This document shows, piece by piece, positions 33,669 through 45,762 of a stretch of 64,000 nucleotides of DNA; within the stretch, counting starts at the first letter, position 1, and the number at the start of each line of letters is the position of its first letter. This stretch comes from Turritopsis dohrnii (Eukaryota > Cnidaria > Hydrozoa > Anthoathecata > Oceaniidae). The position numbers were made by a program, and so were the translations under genes. The notes below the pieces were generated by a model, which saw only the letters and a list, made by a program, of their open reading frames with translations, did no database searches and had not been told where the DNA came from. The stretch spans positions 310,001 to 374,000 of the forward strand of contig BQMF02000014.1 in assembly GCA_027922465.2 (NCBI GenBank), given 5' to 3'.

Positions 33669-34295
33669 TATCCCGGGTAAAACTTTTTACCAAGTTTAAT
33701 TTCGAAAACGTGAGGTCAAATCCGCCATTCCCGTGTACGTAACCCGTGACGGAAAAATAAATCATAAAATCGCAACTCAAAAGTGTGTCCATCTTGTATA
33801 GCTCGTATCTCGCGTAAAAGTTTTTTACGACTTTAATTTCCATGTTAATACCCATGTTGTAGAGCTTAAAAAACTGATCAAAAAATTGTATGGGGTCGTT
33901 TCGCTACGACCAACCGTTGCAGAGATATGGTTGATCAAAGTTTTTGATGACGTCATAGCCGCAGTACCAAATAAAATTTAGTCCCAAATGTTGCGTCACC
34001 CCATCACCCGTATCGCTGACCCTAAAAAACGTCAGTTATCCCTATTGGTTCTCGACATATTTCCCCAAAAACGTCGCGTTCGATTAGGGATGCAATGCAA
34101 TGGTTCCCCGTGATCATAAAAACATCTGACATCAAATGCCAGGTGCTATTATACTAATCGTGAATGTGTCTTGCGTGGGCAAACTGCCGCTATATGACCA
34201 CGATTAAGAAGATTTTGACCGTTAAAAAACAAAAAGACAAACACTCTCTAAGTTAAATGTGTTGCACACAACGCGAATTAGTATAATAAGACTAG
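33669..34295 (+). mobile_element. Helitron-like short unit with internal 5' duplication
   Basis: Starts TATCCCGGGTAAAACTTTTTACC. After about 140 bp a second short-type start (TATCTCGCGTAAAAGTTTTTTACG) is followed by the normal body. It ends TATAATAAGACTAG (CTAG 34292-34295). The two stacked 5' starts make it longer (627 bp) than the standard 562-566 bp. Confidence 0.7.
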
Positions 34296-34861
34296 TATCT
34301 TGCGTAAAAGTTTTTTACGACTTTAATTTCGAAAAGAATCTGCATAAATACGACGCGTTCCCGTGTGCGTACCCCGTGACTAAAATTTCAATTACGGAAT
34401 CGGGACTGGAAAATGTACCCATGTTGTAAAGCTTGAAAAACTGAGCAAAAAAATGTATGGGATCGTTTCGCTACGATCAACCGTTGCAGAGATATCGTGA
34501 ATTAAAGATTTTAATGACGTCATATCCGCAGTACCAAATTAAATTTAGGCCCAAATGATGCGTCACCCTATCACCCGTATCGCGGACCCTAAAATGCGTC
34601 AGTTATCCCTATTAGTTCTCGAGATTTTTCTCCAAAAACGTCGCGTTCGATTGGGGATGCAATGCAATGATTCCCCGTGATCATAAAACATCTAACGTCA
34701 AATGCCATGTGCTATTATACTAATCGTGAATGTGTCTTGCGTGGTCGAACTGCCGCTATATGACCACGATTAAGAAGATTTTGACCATTAAAAGAACAAA
34801 AATAAAACACTCTCTAAGTTAAATGTGTTACACACTACGCGGATTAGTATAATAAGACTAG
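34296..34861 (+). mobile_element. Helitron-like short unit (566 bp)
   Basis: TATCTTGCG plus palindrome, complete body, end TATAATAAGACTAG at 34858-34861. It is joined without spacer to a long-type start. Confidence 0.75.
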
Positions 34862-36702
34862 CCGCCCAGGCGGCGTCGCTCGCCACCCATGTTCAGCATG
34901 CGTCCAGTTCACGAAAAATAAAATGAAGAATTGGCAATGATAAGTTTGCCCATGTTGTAGAGTGTTGAATATAAGTGGTAAATTTTTTTTACAGTTTTAG
35001 TCAATGTGAGTTGAACCGAGAGAAAGGATTAGTCAATTAAATTTCCCCTGGAGACATAAAAAAATCAAACATCAAAATAATAATAAAAATTGGAACCTCG
35101 AATTTCTCGATATTCCCTCTTTTTGACCAAAACTATGTTTTTTATACACAGAAGATGAAATGAAGAACACATGCAAAACCATTTACCAACTATTTACCTA
35201 ATCAGAATGAAATTTTTTACCCCGGAGATGCGAATTATAACCAAACATCGCAGCAATTAAAATGCCCTACTATTGACCGAAAACAATTTTTTTGATACAC
35301 AGAAAATGCAAAGTAACTTATTACAAAATGTGAATTGAAAACAAATCGATACCTTCCAACTGTGTTTCTTTTGTGTCAAAGTTACATTGGTTAGCAACCA
35401 TTAATGAATTTTTGCAATGATAGTCTGTTCTTCCCAAAACCATCAACATCATGATAAAAACCATGAGTTTCATTTCTTTAACGGTTTACGTGCTTTTTTA
35501 TTATTAATCTCACCTAAAAAATATTTCAATAGTATAAAAATGCAGAAAAAGATAATCATGCTATGACATGGTTGAAATAAAAAACAAAACAAAAAACAAA
35601 AAGTAAATTTATGTACGCATTTATCCTAAAAATAATTATAATTAAAAACACAAATTCAATGACAGAATTTGTAAAGCTTTTGATTGGAAAGTCTATAAAA
35701 TCAACCAATACTATATGTTTATACGGGGTCAAGACTCAACACTGGAGCTAAATTAAATAAAGACTTTTAACGTGGGATACACAACCAAACATCAAAATAA
35801 TAAAAATAATTGAACAATATGAAATGCCCTAGCCATAATTTAATACCGAAAAGATAAAAAGTAACAGATAAAAACATAATGCCAAACTTGTATACCCATG
35901 CATAGTACGTAAACAACTACCATAACACAAAATAATGTGTAATCATGACAAAATTTCAGAATCCATCCAGCAATGCAATGCTTCTTATTTGTAGTAGCAC
36001 AACAGTCTTATCACATTGCACAGCAATAATTAATGAATTTCTTAAATACATAACTAACCCTTAACTAACCCTCACAACATCATAAACCATGTGCTTCATT
36101 TATTTTATGGTTTATATACACTTTTTGACCTAAAAGAAAAAGATTTCAGTGAAGAACAGCTACAATCCACACTACTGCAACAACCATATTGAAGCAAACA
36201 AAAGCAAAAGACATAAATGACAGACAGGCAAGAGAAACAAAGCACCAAACATCGTATAAAATATACAGGAAAATTTAAAAAAAAGCAGACATGGTTGAGA
36301 TGAGATAAGACAGCATAACACATTCCCATTTCCACAGTCATGAGAACCATTTTTAATTGATCTGTAAATAAATAAATCTTCTTTGCTAACTAATGGCGCG
36401 CGTTACCAAAACAAATTTTTACTGCGCTCCCCCTTCGTTGCTCCATAACGTTCGCTATCATCCAGCTTTCATCCAAACGATTGAATTACGTTTGACTCTT
36501 ACACTCACACATTAATAATTCAAAACAAACTTAAAATTGAAATTAAAACCATTCGTTACCGTCGTGTAAATAAACATCTTTTCGTTCTGCATTTCTTCAC
36601 TGCACTCTCTTCTGTATAGCGATATTTGATAACTAAGACGTAAACAAACATTAAAATACATACATAACTTACTTACGAATGTGTCACCTGTTCTTTTATT
36701 AA

Positions 36703-37359
36703 GCTTGGTTTCCACTATGAGTTAACTTGAGTTAACTTGAGCTAGAATTCGTGGTTTAGAAAATTAACTCAAGTGGAAACATCTTCAGAACCAGCTCAAA
36801 AATTTTAACTCACGTTTTTTCTCAAATTAAACCATGAGTTAACTTGATCTTGGAAACAAAACTTTTCGTTTCCAAAATCAAGTTAACTCATGGTTTAGAA
36901 AAACATCAAAGGATTCCGACTACTTGCAGCATGTTTCTGAAGTGTCGAAGAAACTGTTTTTAATGAAAACGTTATCTTTACGAATGTAGTGAGCGTAGTG
37001 GAGCATAAATATGGTCACTATTTCAGCTTTGATTGAGTTAAGTGAAAACGTGACGGTATATTCTTGTTTATACGACAAAACAACTAAGGCATACAAAGAG
37101 AAAGACGTTGTACAGAACTCATTGAAAGAAGTTGCAGAACCTCTTGACTTTGTTGAAGATGGCGTGTACCTTTATCGCGTTTTATTTACTGCAGTTCTTT
37201 CTAATACATCACCAGAGCTACTGTTGTCATTGAACATCAATAGCTCACGTGTTCGTAGTGGGAACTATGCATACTTAATTAGGTTTATGTAAACAAAAAA
37301 TTAACTCATGGTTTAGAAAAATAAACCAGCTCAAGTTAACTCATAGTGGAAACCAATCT
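36703..37359 (+). mobile_element. TTAA/TAA-flanked transposon with MADF-like ORF
   Basis: The inverted ends GGTTTCCACTATGAGTTAAC (left, from 36707) and its complement (right) are flanked by TTAA (36699-36702 and 37360-37363). The empty target survives in a sister sequence at about 37512-37530 (TTTTATTAATGATTAATC), which confirms the duplication. Inner copies of AACTCATGGTTTAGAAAA repeat the end motif. The TIR style plus the MADF-like ORF suggest PIF/Harbinger. Confidence 0.75.
37011..37292 (+). CDS. MADF/Myb-like domain protein of the transposon (93 aa)
   Basis: ATG at 37011, stop at 37290-37292. Residues about 7-50 read LIELSENVTVYSCLYDKTTKAYKEKDVV..SLKEVAEPL. This fits the MADF pattern (hydrophobic helix, then LYD....YK.K......W..IA..L), though the usual Trp is Leu. 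Such DNA-binding proteins are the second product of PIF/Harbinger elements and bring the transposase to the DNA. The C-terminal half (FVEDGVYLYRVLFTAVL) is not recognised. The ORF fills much of the element, leaving no room for a DDE transposase. Confidence 0.45.
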   Translation: MVTISALIELSENVTVYSCLYDKTTKAYKEKDVVQNSLKEVAEPLDFVEDGVYLYRVLFTAVLSNTSPELLLSLNINSSRVRSGNYAYLIRFM

Positions 37360-38044
37360 TTAATGATTAAAATAAAAGTTTTATAATAATACTTTCGTAC
37401 AGACCTGTTCGTTCATTCTGCACAGCCAATTTTCAAAAACTTCACTGCACTTCTTCTGTATGCTCAATATGCTTTCACATTGTAAACAAACAACTAATCA
37501 CTTACACATGTTCTTTTATTAATGATTAATCTAAAAAAAAAGCAATAAAACTTTTATAATAATACTTTCGTACAGACCTGTTCGTTCGTTCTGCACAGCC
37601 AATTTTAAAAACTTCACTGCACTTCTTCTGTATTCTCACTATGCTTTTACATTGTAAACAAAGAACTAATCACTTTTATTAATCTAAAATACAATAACAA
37701 TAAAAGTTTAACAATAAACAGTTTCATAAGCAGCACGTATACGAACCTGTGTTTCTTCGTCAAAATAGCAAACGATAATGAAAACAGTTATTAACGAACT
37801 TATTTTATGGAAATCGTCAACCAATCAAATTGGCGAAAAAATAATTTCTTGCGTTTTCATTGGTTTAAAAATTTAAACGTCGCACTTAGATTACGTAACA
37901 TTAAAAAAAGTGTCTCTCGCCTCTGCGTGGTTTTACGACGAAAAGGGAAAAAATAAGAAGGTTTTGACCGTGAAAAAAAAGTAAATATGTCACTCTCTAA
38001 AATAAAAGTGGGATGCACAATCGCGGATTATTATAATAAGATAG

Positions 38045-41000
38045 CCGCCCAGGCGTCGTCGCTCGCCTGCCATGTTCAGTATGCGTATTGTCGTAGAATT
38101 TAATTTGAGTAAAAGTTTCTTTTCAGGCATTAATTTTTTAATTAATTTCTTACATTCAGAAAATTTAAAACAGAAACAAATAGCAATATGGCTCAGATTA
38201 TATATCTATATGCAGAAGAGAAGTAACTTTTGTGTAAAAATAGCAAAAGCACAGAACTGTTTACCTAGACACTACAAAACATTGAATAACATTACGAAAT
38301 GTGAATTGAAAACAAATCGATGCTTTCCAACTGTGTTTCTTTTGTGCCAAAGTTACATCGGTAAGCAACCATTAATGAATTTTTAAAATGATAGTCTGTT
38401 CTTCCCAAAACTATCAACATCATGATTAAAACCATGAGTTTCATTTCTTTATGCTTTTTATATTGTTACTTAAACGATTAATATATCAATTGTTATACCA
38501 AAAACCTAATCATGCTATAAGAATATTGAAATAAACAACAACAACAACAAAAAAAAAAAAAGAAAGAAATTCTAGTACGCATTTATCCTAAAAACAATAT
38601 GTAACACGTTCATTTGTGTGCGGCAAGTTATTATGCGCATGTGCGAACATGTTCTCTGAAAAAGCCGTTAAAGATGGCGGAGTGGACTGGAAGAGAGATT
38701 GCTTTTATTTGTTTTTCTGGATGATTATGTAATAAAAAGCATATTTAATACGGTTAGAGACCGCTGACCGAATGTCACTGCAGACACAAGTCATTACTTT
38801 CACTTTTAAAATCATTGTTTTAAATTTTACTCACGTGGGGAAGAGAGCAGGATCAGCAAAGCAAGCACTGTACAAACTGCATTTCCCAGAGGGTGCACTG
38901 ACTAATTGCTGAAATATATCACATTTTTCAGAGGGTTTGTTGAATATGTATTGGTAGTATTAAGGTATATGAAGTAGATGGTGCATAATTTGATATGGTG
39001 TCAGCTTTTTATGGGTATTTGTTTTGGTTCAAAGATGGCTCTCAGATCAAGCACCAAAAACCTTCATTCAGGAACACTTTACTTCAAGAAAGACTGTGAA
39101 TGTGAAATTGTTTTAACTACTAATAAGCTATATACAAAAATTAATGTATTTTGAACCTTTGCATTTCCTTTTTTGTCTGCTGTGGTGTCATTATTAACTG
39201 GGAGAAACCCAGTTCTTGAATCTGACAGATGTAATACGAGTTTTTAAAATTTCCTGATCATTTGAGTAGCACTGACGTTTCACTTGTTTCATGACATCTG
39301 TTTTTAAGCAGTCCCATCTCGATTAGTATATTGAAAGCTTTCGAATAATTTAATTTCTAAAGTGGTAAATCAAGTAAATGTAAACAGATTTATTCTGAAC
39401 AAGGAAGCTTCGGAAGTCAATGAGTTTTTCTGAAAAACTGTTTATTCATTCCCGTATTTATATACCTTATGATGAAGTCAGCTTTTATAGATATACATTG
39501 GGTTACTATTTTTTCAAAGAAGCTTTAGAAATTCGTTTTACTCTCTAACAAATGTTAATTCTGGAGACATTGATGGATAAAAAACTTTGTGATTTATGCA
39601 TTTAATATATTTATTCAACTTTCGCAGAATAATGTTTTAACGTTTCATTGTTTTCTAGCAGGTAATATAATAAATATAAACAATATTCAGTATGAAAATG
39701 GAAAAGGTTATTGAAGTAAAATATTCAATTCACGAGGAGTGCATAAGGAAAAGGAAATTGATGCTTGTGAACATAGATAATTCATAAAGTATTGGCAGAA
39801 ATGTGTGACTATTATCGAGGACGAAACCATTGAAGAAGTAATCATTTCTAAAAGGACATTGTTCATGTAGAGAATGTTGAGGAGGAAACCGTTGAAGAAT
39901 TAACAATCTCTGAAGATACAGATGTAGCTTGTTGATTAGGAAGTATCAAATTCTATGGCAATTCCTGACTTGTTTCGTACAATAATGCTGTGTTTTTGGT
40001 GAAGCTTTTGAAGATACACTGGAATCTTGTTATGATTCGTAGTCTTTTCACATCTCAGTGTAACCTTGGAATAAGGTTTGGAATGAATAATCATAGATAC
40101 TTTGAAACAGTTTACTGTGTCATTATATATAATTTACAAAGTTTGTTAGTCCATGTAAACCCAATTAACTCTGGATTAATAAGTTAATAATAATTCACGC
40201 ACAGCTACCTGATTTTCTAGGTTTATTTTACTCAAGTACTAAATTTTTTATTCAGAAAGTCACTACTTTCGACATATTATGCTTTTGGTGTTGTTTGTCA
40301 AAAAAATTGGCTGGAAAAGAAAAATTATATGTTATATGAGTGTTTTCATGTGTTAAAAAAATTTCAGATTTTGACCAAACATTTTTTTGATCTTCCCTTT
40401 TTGTGGATTTTTTCTGAGATCTGCCTTTCGCTTATGATTTTACAGAATTGCAGATAACATATTTGGGAGTTTTCAGACCACTCAGTAAAGGTGTGATCCT
40501 CTCTGAGTGTTCACGAAAGTTTCTATATTCCTCCATTTTGAATAGCAATCCAAGCATGTGTTTTTAGGGTAGATGCCTGTTCTATCCTGACACCAGTCAA
40601 CTCAGAATGCTATCTTTTATTCTGTAAAGTAAAAGTATAATTTTAAAAAGGATTTTATTCAGGCTATTTCCACACGATTTACTTAGTTTCTCAAATGTAC
40701 TTCAAGGGGTAGCCATATTGAGGTGGTTGACAATATTTCCAATAACATTCTTAAAAAAACGGACACCAACGTGGAATTTTAAGGAAAACTAGATAAAAGA
40801 TAGATGTTTCGAATTAAATTGTGTTTCTTGACTTAAAAAATGTTTTGATGCTTCATTTTGTCGTTTTGATGAAACTATGCCTGAGAGCACGTCTCTGTAG
40901 TAAATCAGAGAATAGCTATCGATTCAATCGAAAATCGAACATGATAGCTGTGTCTGCTTATTCTGTGGTCTTATTTAATTCAAACAAAAATATCTGCTTT

Positions 41001-42258
41001 CGCATTTTATTAACGAAATAATGATAAGTTTCCTAATTTACGAAGGTATATGAAACTACTCAAAATCTTTCATCAGAAGTTTCCATGTTGATTTTTCATA
41101 ATCTCGCTGACGCATGCGCATAATAACATTCCGGCTGCACGCAAAACTGAACGAACGTGGCAACTAAGAACAAAAATTTACCCAGATGATAAAAAGTCAC
41201 AAATAAAATCATAAAGCCAAAGTTATATACCTAGGCATAGTACGTAAACGATTATCATAACACAAAATAATGCATAATAATGCATAGTTTCCTGAAACTG
41301 AAAGGCACAAATAAAGAAAAAGATTTCAATGCATAACAGTGACAGACAGTGGCGGCAAGCTCTCCTTTCATGTTGTTTTCTGAACTTCATAACTGTGGAG
41401 CCATTTTGAAATAAATAAATAAAAGAACAGCCAGTTCGTTACCAAAACAAATCAGTAACTGTTCGTAGGGCATGCAACTTTTTGATCGTTTTAACTCCGT
41501 TTTTACTATCTCTTAACGCTGTATTTATTAAATGCGTTTGACTCATGTACTTACGTATATTACTTTGTATCTTTTCCAAACGTTTTCCCACCGAAAAAAG
41601 TAAAACCATTTTCACCAATGTAAATAAACATCATCCTTTCTGCAGCCATTTTTAATCAACTTCATTTCAACTACACTACTTCACTGCTGCACTCTCACAA
41701 CTATTTGATAACTATAAAAAGAAATACGTAAAATCAGCACACGTTTCTATCGTAAAAATAGATTTTCTTCCACTCGTTCTTCGTTTGGTTTTCCTCTGAA
41801 AAAAACCCATTACATAAAAAACAAACATCTTTTCAAAAACCTACTTACTCATGTGCCACCTGTACTTCTATTAATCTAAAATACAATAGCAGTGAAAGTT
41901 TAGCAATAAACACGGTTATAAAACGTTTTATAATAATAACAATACCTTCGTGTATAAAAACCTGTGTTTCCTCGTCAAATTCACAACAAAGAAATGAAAG
42001 CCGTTATTAACGACCGAAATTTTTGGAATTTGTCAGCCAATCAAAACAGCGCATTTTAAGAGTTTTCCTTTATTAGCCAATGAAAACGATCGGCGGCGGG
42101 ATATCCCAATATACTAATCGTAAAAAAACGCTCTCGCATCTACGTGGTTTTACGACGAAAAGGGAAAAAATAAGAAGGATTTGACCGTTAAAGAAAAACC
42201 AAATATATCACTTTCTATAATAAAAGTGTGACACACTATTGCGAATTAGTATAATAAG
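38045..42258 (+). mobile_element. Helitron-like long unit with a nested 2.6-kb transposon
   Basis: Starts CCGCCCAGGCGTCGTCGC and follows the 31443 unit closely (AGAAAATTTAAAACAGAAAC, ATTTATCCTAAAAACAAT, then after the insert ACTAAGAACAAAAATTTAC). It ends GCGAATTAGTATAATAAGAT where another element abuts. Its flanks prove the nested insertion at 38600-41163. Confidence 0.65.
38600..41163. mobile_element. 2.6-kb inverted-repeat DNA transposon, non-coding
   Basis: Its limits come from comparison with the uninterrupted sister unit at 31950-31975. The ends are imperfect inverted repeats sharing CACGTTC and GTTATTATGCGCATG (left about 38606-38643, right about 41110-41160). The target duplication is at most 1-2 bp and unclear. 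No protein motif is seen inside. It resembles the element at 47873-51381 in its ends (CACGT near the edge, GCGCATG further in). Confidence 0.6.
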
Positions 42259-42510
42259 ATATTTCGCCCTATAGGGAAATATATAATAGAATAAAAACAT
42301 TCGAAATATTGCGCCACAACGATGTTTACAATTAACGCATCGTTCAAAACATCGGCATTTTGTACATAAAATACCGAAATACTGGAACCAAGACGGGCGA
42401 TTTACCGTCACCGGCAGAAGATGAAATACCGTAATCCCGTGGGGTTTTTTTCCAAACACCATTATATCGGAGAAAAAAAGGCCCAATACCGTTATACCGT
42501 AAAAGTAATC
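42259..42510. mobile_element. short repeat element abutting retrotransposon C
   Basis: Starts with the near-palindrome TATTTCGCCCTATAGGG, also the right edge of the insertion at 14879. The interior is full of ATACCG/CGGTAT motifs; a related AAAAAAGGCCCAAAACCGC stretch occurs near 8535. It replaces the 3' end of retrotransposon C. Confidence 0.45.
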
Positions 42511-42514
42511 CAGG

Positions 42515-44176
42515 TCATAACTCGGTGGAAATCTGCAGAGTCAGAGTTTCCTCAATTTCACTAACCGATGTCCCTGATGTGTAAATCACAGTATCGTCGG
42601 CGGACATGGTAATTTGACAGCTTTTTAAGTAATCAGCTACATCAATAAAACTGATCAAAAGCAGCAGTGGCCCCAATATGGATCCTTGAGGGACACCACA
42701 AGTGTCTGACTGATATTGGGAGAACGATTTGATGTAGCACACAATTTGTTTACTATTAAATAAGCAGTCAGTAAATAGTTTATTTTCCACACTTCGAACT
42801 CCGAATCTTCTGAAGTTTGAAATTATTTGCCTTGCTCAGGTCTATAAATATTGCTCCAGTTAACTTTCAATCACTCATGTTTTTCCCAATTGCATCGGTG
42901 AACGCAGTGGCTGCATTTTCACACATTTCTCCAAAAACCTTTGAACAGATCGGTAACACTGCTATCGGCCTGTAGTTATCAATGTCATGTTTTGAACCAT
43001 TTTTGAAAGAAGGAGTAACTTTACCTATTTTCCATTCTGTGGGAACTAAGCCAGCTTTTAATGTAACATTTATAATATGACACAACGGTTTTGCGATGGC
43101 AATAGCATCATCTTTCAGGAATCCCGGAGAAAGACTATCTACTTTTTCCGTGAAGGCTTGTTTTAAATGGTTAAAAGCTGCTTGACAGTTACTTGTTGAA
43201 AATTAAAAGTCTTTTTAGTTTTCAGGTTTCCCTGAAATGGTCGACTCCAAACGAAATCGCGTAGCATGGTGGATTTTGATTTTAAGAATTTAGCAGCATT
43301 CGTAAAACTATTGCCGTAAGCAGATGCGACATTTTTTGGATTACTGTCAACTTTCCCATTTATTTCGATGGATTTAGATGCGTTGCTTGACATAGTTCTG
43401 CTAGTCCTTTTTACTTTGCGATTTCATAAATTAACGATGGAGTTTGTCTCGATTATTCATCTCGTACTTGATAGCATCATTAAGCCATGGATATCTCTTT
43501 CCTTTGACACGTTTACTAATCCACGGTGCGTGATTGTCTATTGTATTGTGAAGTATAGTTCTCGGTTTAAACCAGCATTATTTGAGTCATTGCATAAACA
43601 AACGTCATTCCAGTCTGTGTTTAGACGTTCATGTTTGATTGTGTTAAGGCGTCATAATCGTCGATTTTGCCCACGGGGACTTTATTTCTATTTAATTCGC
43701 TATGTATCACGTTCTCTTTTATTTGAAAAAAATTTAAACTGATCATTTAATTATTTTTGAGGGTCTCTTTTGATTGTACAATTTAGATTTTTACAACCAA
43801 TCATATTGTGATCACTGAACGATAATTGTTCATTAAATGGCAATTGGATGTTTTCTATGCGACTTGTAAGGATGACGTCAATTAATGTTTCGCAACTGTC
43901 CGCTATTCTCGTGGGGCGATCTATGATTTGTGATAATTGATGAATTTAATCAGGATTAAACTCGCCATAAATAAATAACAAACATGCAAAATATATTGTG
44001 AGAAAAATGATTTTTCTCTACAAGAACTTGCGCATGACATACATGTCTCCTTTACTGCATTCTCAAGATTAAAAGTAGAACTAATACCATCTGTGACAAA
44101 AACTGCCATCTTGATACAAATGCTTAAGCATGCAAAACATAACACCATGAGCACTTCTACACAACCACGATGCCAT
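42515..44176 (-). pseudogene. retrotransposon C (same family as A and B), heavily deleted
   Basis: Minus strand. An ATG near 44176 starts an N-terminus with VFVTDGISSTFNLENAV, which resembles copy B (FITNDGISCTFGLE). The first half of the endonuclease is missing. The frame resumes at 43920 with RPTRIADSCETLIDVILTS and LSFSDHNMIG, then a broken linker, SFTNAAKFLKSKS, GLVPTEWKIGKVTPSFKNG, NYRPIAVLPICSKVF, a deletion, and LTGAIFIDLSKA. A second deletion precedes TCGVPQGSILGP and MSADDTVIYTSG. Many stops and shifts; dead. Confidence 0.8.
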
Positions 44177-45599
44177 TTTGATCATACTCTGATCTGTATC
44201 GTTCGAGTTCATCATTCAGCCCTTCATGTACCGTCATTTTTGATTTCGAAAGCGATTGAAACTGTGTAATGCGCGAGAATGTTTGCGCAAATTATGCGTC
44301 ATGTTTAAGGTTTTGATTTTCTTAACCTCATCGTTTTTGCTGACGCAAACGAAAACCTCAATCCTTTGGCGCTGTTATCATTCTCGTCGTCACACTTATT
44401 CACTTTTATCTGGTGCAAAAGTGCAATATTTAAACTATTTAAACTATTTAAGCAATATTTGAACAACATTTAAACTATTTAAACTATTGATTGTGTGCAT
44501 TTTCCGTAAGGAGAGGTCGACGAAATATGTATTGTCAAGTAGGAATTTTATTGTCTTTATTAAACGCAATTATAATGTAATGTTGCAATCGTTTTCTGTT
44601 TACAAGCAGTGATTGTGCTTTTATAATTTATAATTTGTAATTTATAATTACTTAACACCAGATGTAAGGTCTTAGATACAAAACGAGAGCGGGCGCCAAT
44701 ATATTTTAGCACTATAAATTCCCTGTAAATTATGCCCAGGCAATAGTTATTTTTCGCTACGGTTTCGTTGACATTTTAAATTCTAAACACTGCATTTGTT
44801 TTTAAAAACCGAGACATGTCACACTAAGGATATATTTCCGTTTTTGAATGCTTGAATCTTGGCCATGTAAAATGTAATGTCCACACTGTAACTGTTGGAC
44901 ACGCAGTTTAGTTTGAGTAGCACTGTGAGAAAGAATTTTGAACTAGAGTATCTAGAGTATCCATGTTTTTATTTCTAAAAATGACACGAGTCAACACGAG
45001 TAATTAAGACATGGTCACACACATCAATGCAGTTTAATTAATTATCAACGTTAAATTGATATGTTAATGTGACCATGAAATCTTTATTGATAGCTATTGT
45101 TCTCATCACATTTCAGCTAGATCGGTGTGCTACAATTTGGCTGAGAAAGAAGCTAGAATTGGATCTCCAGGTTAAAGTAGAACTGATACGGATACAGAAA
45201 CATACATGCTTGGTAAGAATAATTGTTAAAGTCTTTGTCAAACATCCCAACCTAGCTAATATAGACGAATTGCCAGTTGGAGTTGATCATAGCTTTCACC
45301 AGCCTAGTAGACCTGTAGTTTGGCTGGTATAGAAAAGCGAATTGTGCCAGACAGTTATATCGAGGCAGTTTGTACGTAAGTGCTTTTATTAAGTAAAGTT
45401 TGGTTGGCAGTTCATATAATTTCATCGTATCTTTTTAAGTTGCTAGATATTCCTTATCTAGATACCACAGGTTAGGGGTTGCCAAAATATAATTTGAGGT
45501 ATTGTATATGTTTCGAGACACGATGAGGTTTCACTCCTTATCGGGCAAAATATGTCGCGTCCAAGTTAAGCCACTTTACCCTGACCAATTTTTCTGTTT
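44177..45599. other. non-coding gap
   Basis: AT-rich. An 87-codon frame at 45069-45332 begins with a signal-peptide-like stretch (LLIAIVLITFQL) but is otherwise unrecognised and unsupported. A small TTTAAACTA repeat lies near 44430-44490. Confidence 0.3.
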
Positions 45600-45762
45600 A
45601 TTCCCCTTTTTTTTTCTTTTTTTTTTCTGATTTAAAGGCCCTGCTTTTTTTCTACTTTTTTTCTTTTTTTTAATGCAGGACTCATATTGATAACAGCATT
45701 TATTTGTTTAAGTGACAATCCTGTAAATAAATATTCATTTAATAAAAAAATAAAAATAAAAT
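45600..45762 (+). mobile_element. 3' tail of the retrotransposon A/B/C family
   Basis: TGCAGGACTCATATTGATAAC ... CAATCCTGTAAATAAATA closely follows the 3' UTR tail of copy A (16562-16625), ending in an A/T-rich tail. It is a strongly 5'-truncated copy. Confidence 0.6.

Larger units (their letters stand above)
34862..38044 (+). mobile_element. Helitron-like long unit with a nested TTAA element
   Basis: Starts CCGCCCAGGCGGCGTCGC, a perfect 5-bp hairpin, and ends GGATTATTATAATAAGATAG. The nested element 36703-37359 interrupts it. The rest is AT-rich, shares blocks with 31443-33668, and has no coding region that I can support. Confidence 0.65.

Noticed and set aside
43368..43742. 124-codon plus-strand frame
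   Set aside because: It is the opposite-strand shadow of the retrotransposon C linker.
45069..45332. 87-codon frame with a signal-peptide-like start
   Set aside because: The hydrophobic start alone is weak evidence in AT-rich DNA; the remainder matches nothing I know.
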